Below, piece by piece: positions 39,389 through 47,125 of a stretch of 47,125 nucleotides of DNA. A model generated the notes under the pieces. The model saw only the letters and a program-made list of their open reading frames with translations. It searched no databases and had not been told where the DNA came from. The position numbers were made by a program, and so were the translations under genes. The stretch is from an uncultured Hymenobacter sp. GTDB taxonomy: Bacteria > Bacteroidota > Bacteroidia > Cytophagales > Hymenobacteraceae. How positions within the stretch are numbered: position 1 is the first letter of the stretch; every line of letters starts with the position of its first letter. The stretch lies in contig CAJYVK010000081.1 of assembly GCA_913778455.1 (NCBI GenBank), positions 1 to 47,125 on the forward strand, read 5' to 3'.

Positions 39389-40423
39389 ATGAAACAACTT
39401 TTACCGTTTCTCCTGGCGTTGCCCCTGGCCGCGCAGGCCCAGATCGGGGGGCGGGCGGCGTTTCCATTCCTGAGCCTGCCGCCCTCGGCGCAATTGGCGG
39501 CGCTGGGGGGTATGACGGCCTCGGCCCGCAGCAGCGACCCTACGCAGTTCTTTGCCAACCCCGCCCTGCTCCACGCCGACATGGACCACGCGGCGGCCGT
39601 CAGCTATGTGAGCTACGTGAGCGATATCAAGCAAAGCACCGCGGCCTATGCCTTCAATACCGAGAAGCGCGGCCGCTTCGGCCTGGGCCTGACGTACCTG
39701 AGCTACGGTAGTTTGGAGAGCTATGACGCAGCCGGTAACTCGCTGGGCTCGTTTTCCGTGAATGAATACGCCCTGACGGCAGCCGATTCTTACACCAAGG
39801 GGAAGTTTACCTTCGGCCTCGCGGCCAAACTAGCGGTATCGGGCATCGCTGGCAACCGCGCCGTAGGGCTGGCCGGCGATGCGGGCGTGCTCTACAAGCC
39901 CCACGACGATCAGGATTTTACGGTGGGCTTGGTCGTCAAAAATGCCGGCTACATGCTGAAGCCCTATACTGCCGCCGCCCGCGAGCCGCTGCCGCTCGAC
40001 GTGCAGCTGGGCACGACCATTAAGCCCGCGCACATGCCGCTACGCTTCACGCTCACGGCCCACCACCTGCACCAATGGCGCATTCAGTACCTCGACCCCA
40101 ACGCCCGCGGCACGCTCAACGCCAACAACGAGGAAGTAAAGCCCAGCTTTAATTTTGGCGACAACCTGGCCCGGCATTTCACGGCCGCCGCCGAATTGCC
40201 GATGGGCAAGAGCTTAAGTCTCCGCGTAGGCTATAATCACTTGCAAGCCCGTGAGCTGCGCCTCGATAACGTAGGGGGCGGGGCAGGTTTCAGCTTCGGG
40301 GCAATGATCAAAATCTCGCAGTTCCAGCTCGACTACACGTACGCCACCCTACAGGCCGCCGGCAGCAGCAATTACTTTACCCTGAGCCGCAGCTTAGACA
40401 GCTTTTTGAAAAAGAAAGACTGA
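39389..40423 (+). CDS. porQ: Type IX secretion system protein PorQ
   Basis: The ATG at 39389 gives 344 residues with a signal peptide (L-L-P-F-L-L-A-L-P-L-A-A-Q-A-Q, cleavage near 19); an in-frame start at 39326 falls inside the repeat and is rejected. The mature protein has the PorQ/PorV-type outer-membrane barrel pattern: F-P-F-L-x-L-P-P-S-A-Q-L-A-A-L-G-G (about 27-43), D-P-T-Q-F-F-A-N-P-A-L-L, many amphipathic strands ending in aromatic residues, and F-x-L-S-R near the C-terminus. PorQ is part of the T9SS outer-membrane attachment complex. It is downstream of lon and upstream of hslU, an arrangement without obvious functional link. Confidence 0.8.
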   Translation: MKQLLPFLLALPLAAQAQIGGRAAFPFLSLPPSAQLAALGGMTASARSSDPTQFFANPALLHADMDHAAAVSYVSYVSDIKQSTAAYAFNTEKRGRFGLGLTYLSYGSLESYDAAGNSLGSFSVNEYALTAADSYTKGKFTFGLAAKLAVSGIAGNRAVGLAGDAGVLYKPHDDQDFTVGLVVKNAGYMLKPYTAAAREPLPLDVQLGTTIKPAHMPLRFTLTAHHLHQWRIQYLDPNARGTLNANNEEVKPSFNFGDNLARHFTAAAELPMGKSLSLRVGYNHLQARELRLDNVGGGAGFSFGAMIKISQFQLDYTYATLQAAGSSNYFTLSRSLDSFLKKKD

Positions 40424-40450
40424 TTTTATCGTATTTGGGGTTGTTACCAC

Positions 40451-40531
40451 TGTCATGCTGACCGACGGGGTGCATCTTGGCCGCTTCATTGCAGAGGCCG
40501 CCAGGGATGTCCGCCCCCGGTCGGCATGACA
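40451..40531. repeat. Imperfect inverted-repeat element between porQ and hslU
   Basis: The arms TGTCATGCTGACCG (40451-40464) and CGGTCGGCATGACA (40518-40531) match at all but one position, and at 16 of 20 over a longer span. A short hairpin at 347-373 has related TGTCA...ATGAC ends, so the two may belong to one family. It ends 26 bases before the hslU ATG. Confidence 0.55.
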
Positions 40532-40557
40532 CTCTTTTTCGCCCGACACCTTTTCGC

Positions 40558-41973
40558 ATGCTAGCTTCCAGCTTCCTGACCCCGGCCCAGATAGTGGCCG
40601 AACTTGATAAGTACATCATCGGCCAGCACGAGGCTAAGCGCCACGTAGCCATTGCCCTGCGCAACCGCTGGCGCCGCCTGCACGCCCCGGCCGAGATGCA
40701 GAAGGAAATCGTTCCTAACAACATCCTGATGATCGGGGCCACCGGCGTGGGCAAAACCGAGATTGCCCGCCGGCTAGCCATCCTGGCCGATGCGCCCTTC
40801 GTGAAAGTAGAAGCCAGCAAATTTACCGAAGTGGGCTACGTGGGCCGCGACGTAGAAAGCATGGTGCGCGACCTCGCCGAACAGGCCGTCAGCCGCCTGC
40901 GTCAGCGCCGCCAAGAGGAAGTGAAGGCCCAGGCCGCCCAGGCCGTGGAAGATATTATCCTTGACGCGCTTATCCCTCCCATTAAGGCCCCGGCTGGCGT
41001 TAGTTCCAGCAGCTTAGGCTTCGGTAGCCCGGAGGGTAACTCCGCCGAAGCCATGCCTAGCTCCGACCAGGAGCTCAACGAGCGCACCCGCGAGCGCTTC
41101 CGCCAGAAAATCCGCGACGGTGAGCTCGAAGACCGCCGCATTGAAATCAACATCTCGCAGGGCAACCCCAGCGTGGGCATCATGGGTGCCCCGGGCATGA
41201 TGGACGAGGCTACCATGTCGGGCCTGCAAGACATGCTGGGTAGCATGCTACCCAAGAAATCGCGCAAGCGCAAGGTATCGGTCGCCGAGGCCCGCAAGCT
41301 GCTGCTGGAAGAAGAAGCTGCCAAGCTCATCGACATGGATGAGATTAAGGAGGAAGCCATCCGGCAGGCCGAAAATTCGGGCATCATCTTTATCGACGAA
41401 ATCGACAAGGTAGCCACCAGCGGCAGTGGCAAAAGCAGCGGCCCCGACGTAAGCCGCCAGGGCGTGCAGCGCGACCTGCTGCCCATCGTGGAAGGCTCGG
41501 CCGTAAATACCAAGTACGGCATCGTCAATACCGACCATATCCTGTTCATCGCCGCCGGGGCTTTCCACGTGAGCAAGCCCAGCGACCTCATCCCCGAGCT
41601 GCAAGGCCGCTTCCCCATCCGGGTCGAGCTCCAGAGCCTGACCAAGGACGACTTCTACCGCATCCTCAAAGATCCCAAGAATGCCCTCACCAAGCAGTAC
41701 CAAGCCCTGCTGGCCACCGAGGACGTAGCGCTGACTTTCGAGGACGAGGCCCTGCTCAAGCTAGCCGACATCGCCGCCGAGGTGAACAGCGAAGTCGAAA
41801 ACATCGGAGCCCGCCGCCTGCACACCGTTATGAGCCGCCTGCTGAATGAGCTGCTCTTCGACGTGCCCGATCAGCTCCCGGCTGGCACTGCCCTCGCCAT
41901 CACTCCGCAGCTAGTGGAAGAGCGCCTGCGCGGAATGGTGAAGAACCGTGACATGAGCCAGTATATCTTGTAG
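40558..41973 (+). CDS. hslU: HslU ATPase (ClpY), orphan from hslV
   Basis: The ATG at 40558 gives 471 residues. It opens L-T-P-A-Q-I-V-A-E-L-D-K-Y-I-I-G-Q-H-E-A-K-R, followed by Walker A G-A-T-G-V-G-K-T-E (about 62-70), G-Y-V-G-R-D-V-E-S-M (about 93-102), a charged I domain (about 115-260), Walker B I-I-F-I-D-E-I-D-K, and sensor region E-L-Q-G-R-F-P-I-R-V. The C-terminus R-D-M-S-Q-Y-I-L ends like E. coli HslU (..S-R-F-I-L), the tail that docks into HslV. HslUV is an ATP-dependent protease. No hslV is present on either side, unlike the usual hslV-hslU order. Confidence 0.95.
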   Translation: MLASSFLTPAQIVAELDKYIIGQHEAKRHVAIALRNRWRRLHAPAEMQKEIVPNNILMIGATGVGKTEIARRLAILADAPFVKVEASKFTEVGYVGRDVESMVRDLAEQAVSRLRQRRQEEVKAQAAQAVEDIILDALIPPIKAPAGVSSSSLGFGSPEGNSAEAMPSSDQELNERTRERFRQKIRDGELEDRRIEINISQGNPSVGIMGAPGMMDEATMSGLQDMLGSMLPKKSRKRKVSVAEARKLLLEEEAAKLIDMDEIKEEAIRQAENSGIIFIDEIDKVATSGSGKSSGPDVSRQGVQRDLLPIVEGSAVNTKYGIVNTDHILFIAAGAFHVSKPSDLIPELQGRFPIRVELQSLTKDDFYRILKDPKNALTKQYQALLATEDVALTFEDEALLKLADIAAEVNSEVENIGARRLHTVMSRLLNELLFDVPDQLPAGTALAITPQLVEERLRGMVKNRDMSQYIL

Positions 41974-41997
41974 CGCTGATTTACAGCCGTTCACTCA

Positions 41998-42037
41998 CTA
42001 AAAAAGCCCTCGGTCAAATGACCGAGGGCTTTTTTAG
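41998..42037. terminator. Bidirectional terminator between hslU and the Sus-type operon
   Basis: CTAAAAAAGCCCTCGGTC (41998-42015) and GACCGAGGGCTTTTTTAG (42020-42037) form 18 perfect pairs around AAAT. A-run and T-run on either side make it work both for hslU and for the minus-strand lipoprotein gene that stops at 42056. Confidence 0.9.
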
Positions 42038-42055
42038 TAGCGGAGCCACTAGATG

Positions 42056-42508
42056 CTATTGCACCAATACCGCCGCATAAAAACGACGGAAAGAGTTGGT
42101 ACCGTCCGTAGCATCTACGGTAAGCGTATAGGTGTTAGCGGTGCGCGTGGCTGTGGTGGCTCCCGAAGGGGCACCCGTTGGGGTACCGTTGGCGGTAGCA
42201 CGCAGGCTATTGGCCGGAATCGAAATAGTGGCTACGCCATTCGTTAAGGGGAAGGTACCCAGATTCTGCGTAGCCGTGCTTGAGCCAACCGGGTAAGTGC
42301 TGGTGATGGTTACGCTGGTAGCACCGGCCGCCGAAATCTTTAGATTCAGCGTGCTCCCTACTTTGTAATCAGCCGTTACTTTATCTACTAGGTCGTCAAA
42401 TATGATCGACGTAGAAGGCACGATTTGATAATCGGGGTAGCTCTTCTTGCAGCTAGCCAGTGAGACTAGCGCAAACAGCCAAAACAAGAGGTAAAAAGGT
42501 TTTTTCAT
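42056..42508 (-). CDS. Lipoprotein of the SusC/SusD operon
   Basis: The 150-residue product has a lipoprotein signal (F-W-L-F-A-L-V-S-L-A-S-C, Cys at about 20), a short linker and a beta-sandwich-like domain with many Thr/Ser/Ala strands (T-S-V-T-I-T-S, T-Y-T-L-T-V-D-A). Third genes of Sus-type loci often encode such surface glycan-binding or SusE-like lipoproteins, but no specific binding motif is visible. It lies 60 bases after susD, with a perfect hairpin in that gap. Confidence 0.75.
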   Translation of the reverse strand: MKKPFYLLFWLFALVSLASCKKSYPDYQIVPSTSIIFDDLVDKVTADYKVGSTLNLKISAAGATSVTITSTYPVGSSTATQNLGTFPLTNGVATISIPANSLRATANGTPTGAPSGATTATRTANTYTLTVDATDGTNSFRRFYAAVLVQ

Positions 42509-42536
42509 TGAATAGAAAGCGATAGGGGGAAGAAAG

Positions 42537-42560
42537 CCGGCAGCGGCAGCCCGCTGCCGG
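42537..42560 (-). repeat. Perfect hairpin between susD-like and lipoprotein genes
   Basis: CCGGCAGCGG (42537-42546) pairs with CCGCTGCCGG (42551-42560) around CAGC. In the minus-strand reading direction it is followed by CTTTCTTCC, not a T-run, so it is more likely an mRNA stability or processing element that lowers expression of the last gene. Confidence 0.6.
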
Positions 42561-42568
42561 GGTTCAAA

Positions 42569-44044
42569 CTAGGCACCGGGATCCCAGAACACCTGCGGCG
42601 TGACGAGGTCGGGCCGGGCGGGGGTGTTGGGGTTGGATGTGCGCTCTACGTCCGAGTAAGGAAGCACCCGGAGGATAGCGTTAATTCCCGGCGTATTGGC
42701 CGGTACCGACAGGGCCGGGAATTTAGTGCGCCGATAATCCGTCCAGGGCTCCACGGCTACGCCGAAATTAGCAATGAACTTTTCCTCGATAATAGACTGG
42801 ATGGCGTTGGCGGCGGTGAGGGCCGGCCGGCTGGCCAAGTAAGTGCTCCGGTCAGCGGCAGATACCCCAGCGTCGGTCATGGAGGCGGTAATGCCCGCCG
42901 TGTAAGAAGCCTGGGCCGAAGCAAGGTCGTTGGTACGGGCGTAGTACTCCGCCAGAATAAAGTTATATTCCGCGAAAGTCAGCATGCGAATGGGAGCCGT
43001 CCCATCGAAGTTGTTGAAGCCCGTGGTACCCGCCGTAACGTTGCCGCGCAGGTAGGTATTCATGCGTGAAAACGACTGGTTGGGCGAACCAACTACCCCA
43101 CTGCCATTGGCGGCACCTACGTAAGTCGTGCTGCCCACCGGGAACGGCGTCAGGAAGAAGGGACGACGCGGGTCGCTCTTCGAGTTCATCAAGTTCACGA
43201 AGGTTGCGCTGGGGAAGAACGTATTGTTACGAGCCTTCTCAAACTGGTCAATTGGGTTGTTTTTGTTACCCGTCGACTCAAAGCGCATCTGGAAGTTATC
43301 CGAGTTGCTCAGCAGGAACGAGTTCGCACCCGTACCTACCAGCGTAGCCATGGCGCTGCTGATGGTGCTCGGTGCCTTAGGGAAATAGTGGATGTAAATA
43401 CGCAGCTTAACGGTATTCGCCAAACGCGTCCACTTGCTCAGATCGCCTCCGTAGATGAGGTCGTCGCTACCCGGCTTGAGCGCCGAGGTTTTTTGCAGGT
43501 CGGCGATACCGTCGTTCAGCAACGTAATCAGCCCCGTGTACACCGCGTCCGACTTATCGTAAGCCGGAGCGAAGTTTTGGTCGAACTGCAGGGCCTGCGA
43601 GAAAGGAATATCGCCGAACGTGTCCGTGAGGGCCAGCATTTCGTAGGCCTTCATGATTTTGGCGATGCCAGAATAAGCCGGGCTGGAGGCTTGCGTCTGC
43701 CCAATCAAGCGCTGCATGTCGGCCAGATTACCCGCGAAGGTTTCCGAACGCCATAAGTTGTTGATGTCGGTGGGGGTAATGTTGTAGCGGTCGTACTCCG
43801 CCGCCTGCACCCCGCTGCCCCCTTGCCCCGAAAATTGCTGGGCAATCAGCGAAGTGTAGCGGTGCAAATCTGCCCCCATGGCGAAAGCCAACCCCGTTTC
43901 GGAGGCCACCAGCACGTTAGGAGAAGGTGCCGTCAGAATGGCCGACGGGTCTTTGTTGATATCTAAAAACTTGTTGCAGGCCGTCAGACCACCGAGGCCG
44001 AAGGTCGCAAGCGAGGTGACGGCAGCTATCTTAAGAGCTTTCAT
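42569..44044 (-). CDS. SusD/RagB-family outer-membrane lipoprotein
   Basis: The 491-residue product has a signal with L-G-G-L-T-A-C-N-K-F-L-D-I-N-K-D-P (lipobox Cys about 23; C-x-K-x-L-D is the SusD hallmark), helical TPR-like segments, and family motifs Y-x-I-L-A-E-Y-Y-A-R (about 361-370) and W-T-D-Y-R-R-T-K (about 430). It ends in the D-L-V-T-P-Q-V-F-W-D segment. The protein caps the SusC transporter and binds a ligand at the cell surface. The gene starts 18 bases after the stop of the susC-like gene. The substrate cannot be inferred because no enzyme gene is adjacent in the window. Confidence 0.95.
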   Translation of the reverse strand: MKALKIAAVTSLATFGLGGLTACNKFLDINKDPSAILTAPSPNVLVASETGLAFAMGADLHRYTSLIAQQFSGQGGSGVQAAEYDRYNITPTDINNLWRSETFAGNLADMQRLIGQTQASSPAYSGIAKIMKAYEMLALTDTFGDIPFSQALQFDQNFAPAYDKSDAVYTGLITLLNDGIADLQKTSALKPGSDDLIYGGDLSKWTRLANTVKLRIYIHYFPKAPSTISSAMATLVGTGANSFLLSNSDNFQMRFESTGNKNNPIDQFEKARNNTFFPSATFVNLMNSKSDPRRPFFLTPFPVGSTTYVGAANGSGVVGSPNQSFSRMNTYLRGNVTAGTTGFNNFDGTAPIRMLTFAEYNFILAEYYARTNDLASAQASYTAGITASMTDAGVSAADRSTYLASRPALTAANAIQSIIEEKFIANFGVAVEPWTDYRRTKFPALSVPANTPGINAILRVLPYSDVERTSNPNTPARPDLVTPQVFWDPGA

Positions 44045-44063
44045 ATCGGATAACTGATAAAAA

Positions 44064-47000
44064 TTAGAAGGTCAGACGAATAGAGCCGCCGAACGTGCGC
44101 GACTGCGGGAGCGAGTTGAATTCTAGGCCCTGCGAGTTGCTCTGGCCTTGGGCGTTCACCTCGGGATCGATGTGGGGGATGTTCGGAGCGTACAAGAACA
44201 CGTTACGAGCATTCAGGCCCAGCTCCACGTTACCCAAGAACGTTTTGTCGGTCAGCGACTTGGGCAGCGAATAAGTAAGGGCAACCTCACGCAGACGCAA
44301 CCAGGAAGCATCGAACACTACGAACTCAGCTTTACCCAAACCATACAAGTCGTCGAAGTAGTTCTCAGCCGTGATCTGGGTGGTGTTTTGGCGGAAAGTG
44401 CCGTCGGGGTTAGCAATCACCCCGTCAATCACGTAGGTACGGTTGCGGTCGGCCGTCTCGATAACTGCACCTTGGCGACGCAAGTCGCTGATGTTACGCG
44501 AGATAAGGTCGCCACCGTAGCGAATATCAAGCAGCGTATTCAGGGTCAGACCCTTGTAAGTGAAGGTGTTGGTAATACCGCCCGTCCACTTGGGGTTGGG
44601 GTCACCTACGATTTGGTTGGCGCTCGCCAATACGGCCCGGCCACCCGACGTGAGCAGCAGGCGACCTTCCGGACGACCATTAGCATCTACGCGCTCGCGC
44701 TGGAACACGCTGCCGAAAATAACGCCGTACGGCTGGCCAGCAATGAGACGCGTGCTGGGCGTGGTGAAGCCACCCAGGGTAATCTGCGTTACGCCCGGTG
44801 CCAGTTCCAGTACGCGGTTGCGCACGATAGCGAAGTTGATCGAGTTGCTGTACGTGAAAGTACCCGTTTTTACCGGCACCGTGTTCAGCAGGAATTCAAA
44901 GCCTTTTGCCTGGGTAGAGCCCGCGTTCTGGTAAGCGCTGGTGAAGCCCGAGGCCCCGGCTACCGGTACGGCAAAGATGAGGTCCGAGCTTTTCTGCACG
45001 TAGTACGTGGCTTCCACGTTTACGCGGCTGTTGAAGAAGCCCAAGTCCAAGCCACCCTCGTAGCTGGTGGTGAACTCCGGCCCGAGCGTGGCGTTGCCAC
45101 CGGCGTCGTTCAGCGACTGGCCCAGCTGGCCACGGAAAGGATAGGTAATGTTGGGGCCGAAGCCGTCGGCGGGGATGTTGTTCGACGAGAAGTAAGTGTC
45201 CGTCACGTACACCGGTGCTTCCCGGCCTACTTTGGCGATGGCACCGCGTACCTTCAGCAGGTTAACCTTATTGCTTTCTTTAAAGCTGGGAAACAGCTCC
45301 GACAGCAGGACGCTGGCCGAGGCACCGGGGTAGAAATAGTTGTTGCGACCAATGGCGAAGGTCGACGAGTAGTCATTACGACCCGACAGCGTCAGGGTGG
45401 CAATGTTTTTATATCCTACGGAGGCTTCCCCGAATACCCCGATCAGCCGGCGCTTGGTACGGGTACCGAAGGGCTGGAACGACAAAGCGTTGTTGATGTT
45501 GTCGAAGTAGCGAATCTGCAGGTCGCTGCCCGTTACCCCGATGTCCGTCGTCTGACGCTGGTTAACTTCGTTACCTACCAAGGCACGCACGTTGAAGTCG
45601 TTGAAGTCCTTCTTAAACGTAGCCGTCAGGTAGGAGCTTACTTCCGTCCGGGTGAAAGACTCGTCTTGGATGTTGCCGATGAGCGAGGCACCACCGCCGA
45701 TGCTGATACCGCGGCTGCCGCGACCGTTTACGGCCTGCGACGTCTGGTTGTAGGTATCGACCCCCAGCTTGTAATCCACTGCCAGCCACGGGGTGATGTC
45801 GTACCCGATGGTCGCGTTGCCAACAACTCGGTTTATCTGGTCTTTATACGTGTTGTTCTTGATGGTCCACAGCGGGTTGTCATCGTTGCTGTACCACGTA
45901 TTGTTCGTCGTGAAGGTACCGGCTACGGCTGCGCCGAGCTGGCTGCCGTCGGCTTGCTCAAACGGATATTTGTTGATGTCGTAAGTGCGGGGCAGGAACC
46001 ACGTGCGGAAGAAGGGGTTGGCCTGCACGTTGCCCTGCGGCGTGCGCTGCGACTGGTTGTTCGTGTAGATAAAGCTGGTGCTCGTCCGCAGCTTGTCGGT
46101 CAGCTGAGCGCTTCCCGTGAAGGTAAGGGTGTTACGGGTCAGCTCGTTGTTGGGCAGAATGCCCGTCTCGCGCAGGTTACCGTAGGCGGCGTAGTAGCGC
46201 ATCCGGTCGGTAGCGCCGGAGAGCGCTACGTTGTTCTGGAAGTTAGAGCCCGTTTGAAACAGGTCTTTTACGTTGTTGGGGTTGATCGTCAGCTGCTCCT
46301 GCTCACCCCGGAAGTTGGTTACCGTCTGCCCCGTTACGAGCGGTCCCCACGACCCATTGCTGAGCGGATTGAAAACGCCCAGGTTGCCTTGGCCATATTG
46401 GTTTTGGTACTCGGGCAGGCGACCAACTTTTACAATGTTGTAGTTAGACGTTACCGTGATACTTTGCTTACGCGAGCCATACTTGGCCCCTTTCTTCAGG
46501 GTAATCAGGATAGCTCCCGAAGCGGCGCGCGAACCATAAAGCACGGCCGCCGCCGGGCCTTTCAGTACCGATACACTCTCCACGTCATCTTGGTTGATGT
46601 CGATGGCCCGGTTGGAGTTGGATACCCCGTTTTGCAGGGCGTTACCACCACCACCGTTGTCGATTGGAATACCATCTACTACGAACAGCGGCTGGTTGCT
46701 CGAAGTGAAGGTCGTGAAGCCCCGGATGAAGATGCTCGACGAAGCCCCCACCATGCCGTTGGCGGCTTGGATACGTACCCCGGCAACCTTGGCGGTCAGC
46801 GAGTTCACAATGTTGGTTGCCCGGGCTTGCGTCAGCTCGGTCGACTGCACTTCCGATACCGAGTAGCCAATGGCGTTCTTTTCCTGCGCACGACCCAGCG
46901 ACGTTACCACTACTTCGCTCAACTGCTTTACGTCGGCAGCCATCGCGATGGCATAAGTCGAGGCCGAAGTAAGTGGCCGCTCCTGCGTCACGTAGCCCAC

Positions 47001-47125
47001 GGAACTGAAGACCAGCGTGCCTTCACCACCCGGCACACTGATGCTGAATGCACCGTCCGCGTTCGTGGAAATGCCATTAGTGGTGCCTTTCAGCAGCACG
47101 GTAGCTCCGGGTAAACCTTCCCCGG
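44064..47125 (-). CDS. SusC/RagA-family TonB-linked outer-membrane protein (5' end outside window)
   Basis: The frame is open to the right edge, so the start is missing. Visible order: a carboxypeptidase-regulatory-like domain (G-E-G-L-P-G-A-T-V-L-L-K-G-T-T just inside the edge, then G-A-F-S-I and S-S-V-G-Y), a plug domain with V-V-V-T-S-L-G-R, I-F-I-R-G-F and F-V-V-D-G-I-P-I-D, the Sus-type V-L-K-G-P-A-A-A-V-L-Y-G-S-R-A-A-S-G-style segment, and a long beta-barrel ending in L-P-Q-S-R-T-F-G-G-S-I-R-L-T-F. It imports a ligand across the outer membrane with TonB energy together with SusD. About 1020 residues are present; only the signal peptide and first strands are lacking. Confidence 0.95.
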   Translation of the reverse strand, partial: GEGLPGATVLLKGTTNGISTNADGAFSISVPGGEGTLVFSSVGYVTQERPLTSASTYAIAMAADVKQLSEVVVTSLGRAQEKNAIGYSVSEVQSTELTQARATNIVNSLTAKVAGVRIQAANGMVGASSSIFIRGFTTFTSSNQPLFVVDGIPIDNGGGGNALQNGVSNSNRAIDINQDDVESVSVLKGPAAAVLYGSRAASGAILITLKKGAKYGSRKQSITVTSNYNIVKVGRLPEYQNQYGQGNLGVFNPLSNGSWGPLVTGQTVTNFRGEQEQLTINPNNVKDLFQTGSNFQNNVALSGATDRMRYYAAYGNLRETGILPNNELTRNTLTFTGSAQLTDKLRTSTSFIYTNNQSQRTPQGNVQANPFFRTWFLPRTYDINKYPFEQADGSQLGAAVAGTFTTNNTWYSNDDNPLWTIKNNTYKDQINRVVGNATIGYDITPWLAVDYKLGVDTYNQTSQAVNGRGSRGISIGGGASLIGNIQDESFTRTEVSSYLTATFKKDFNDFNVRALVGNEVNQRQTTDIGVTGSDLQIRYFDNINNALSFQPFGTRTKRRLIGVFGEASVGYKNIATLTLSGRNDYSSTFAIGRNNYFYPGASASVLLSELFPSFKESNKVNLLKVRGAIAKVGREAPVYVTDTYFSSNNIPADGFGPNITYPFRGQLGQSLNDAGGNATLGPEFTTSYEGGLDLGFFNSRVNVEATYYVQKSSDLIFAVPVAGASGFTSAYQNAGSTQAKGFEFLLNTVPVKTGTFTYSNSINFAIVRNRVLELAPGVTQITLGGFTTPSTRLIAGQPYGVIFGSVFQRERVDANGRPEGRLLLTSGGRAVLASANQIVGDPNPKWTGGITNTFTYKGLTLNTLLDIRYGGDLISRNISDLRRQGAVIETADRNRTYVIDGVIANPDGTFRQNTTQITAENYFDDLYGLGKAEFVVFDASWLRLREVALTYSLPKSLTDKTFLGNVELGLNARNVFLYAPNIPHIDPEVNAQGQSNSQGLEFNSLPQSRTFGGSIRLTF

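Noticed and set aside
44148..47114. 988-codon open frame opposite the susC-like gene
   Set aside because: The SusC reading shows clear plug and barrel motifs, and the antisense translation shows none.
1..47125. tRNA, rRNA, CRISPR arrays and transposases
   Set aside because: Both strands were scanned by eye for cloverleaf/CCA ends, direct repeat-spacer arrays and transposase motifs; none was found. A covariance-model search was not possible here.

Overview
The window looks like chromosome of a GC-rich Bacteroidota, most likely Hymenobacter or a close relative. The evidence is a type IX secretion (T9SS) sorting-signal tail at the left edge, a PorQ-type T9SS protein, a SusC/SusD pair, OmpA/PD40 proteins, TAnnTTTG-like -7 boxes, no useful Shine-Dalgarno sequences and strong G/C bias at third codon positions. 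The genus is inferred from overall protein flavour; there is no rRNA gene to confirm it. No tRNA, rRNA, CRISPR array, transposase or phage gene was seen.

Layout. 1-72: end of a T9SS cargo gene, followed by a terminator and a repeat-rich spacer. 540-977: small hypothetical on the minus strand. 1056-4838: a tight five-gene operon with overlapping or near-touching genes: a pyruvoyl-type SpeD-like decarboxylase, a zinc-ribbon DUF4178 membrane protein, a 73-residue single-span protein, a DUF350 membrane protein and a membrane-embedded spermidine-synthase-like enzyme. After a 180-bp nested palindrome come a Tat-exported FAD amine-oxidase-like protein, a tiny lipoprotein and a multi-span membrane protein (5100-8169). 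This polyamine-flavoured membrane locus is the most unusual system here; its SpeD-like protein has Ser where the catalytic Cys of AdoMet decarboxylase should be. 8191-13895: a ricin-PD40-OmpA fusion, a DUF2945 protein, an amino-acid permease and two Spy/LTXXQ-like periplasmic proteins. 14062-17314: a persulfide-dioxygenase/rhodanese protein among three small orphan, immunity-like or unknown genes that are visibly less GC-rich. 17525-20809: two aldo/keto reductases and an AraC regulator. 20822-25421: comB, gcvT, and a stand-alone CZB zinc-sensor gene coupled to a CHASE3 histidine kinase and a response regulator. 25446-34452: RNase HII, a secreted hypothetical, an EVE protein, an O-antigen-ligase-like protein, a lipoprotein, a PolX/PHP protein whose polymerase catalytic aspartates are all replaced, a family 9 glycosyltransferase and a SIMPL-like protein. 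34456-41973: a PorE-like PD40-OmpA protein, then lon, porQ and hslU in one direction. 42056-47125: a SusC (5' end outside the window), SusD and lipoprotein operon on the minus strand.

A second theme is the spacers. Many carry long inverted repeats: 25-27-25 nt elements at 219 and 18580 that are clearly one family, a perfect 28-bp arm pair at 39293, nested palindromes at 4861 and 21544, and a perfect 73-bp palindrome at 13939. Two of them provide the stop codon of the neighbouring gene. No mobilising enzyme is encoded in the window.

Protein identities rest on motif recognition by eye; no database search, alignment program or structure prediction was run.
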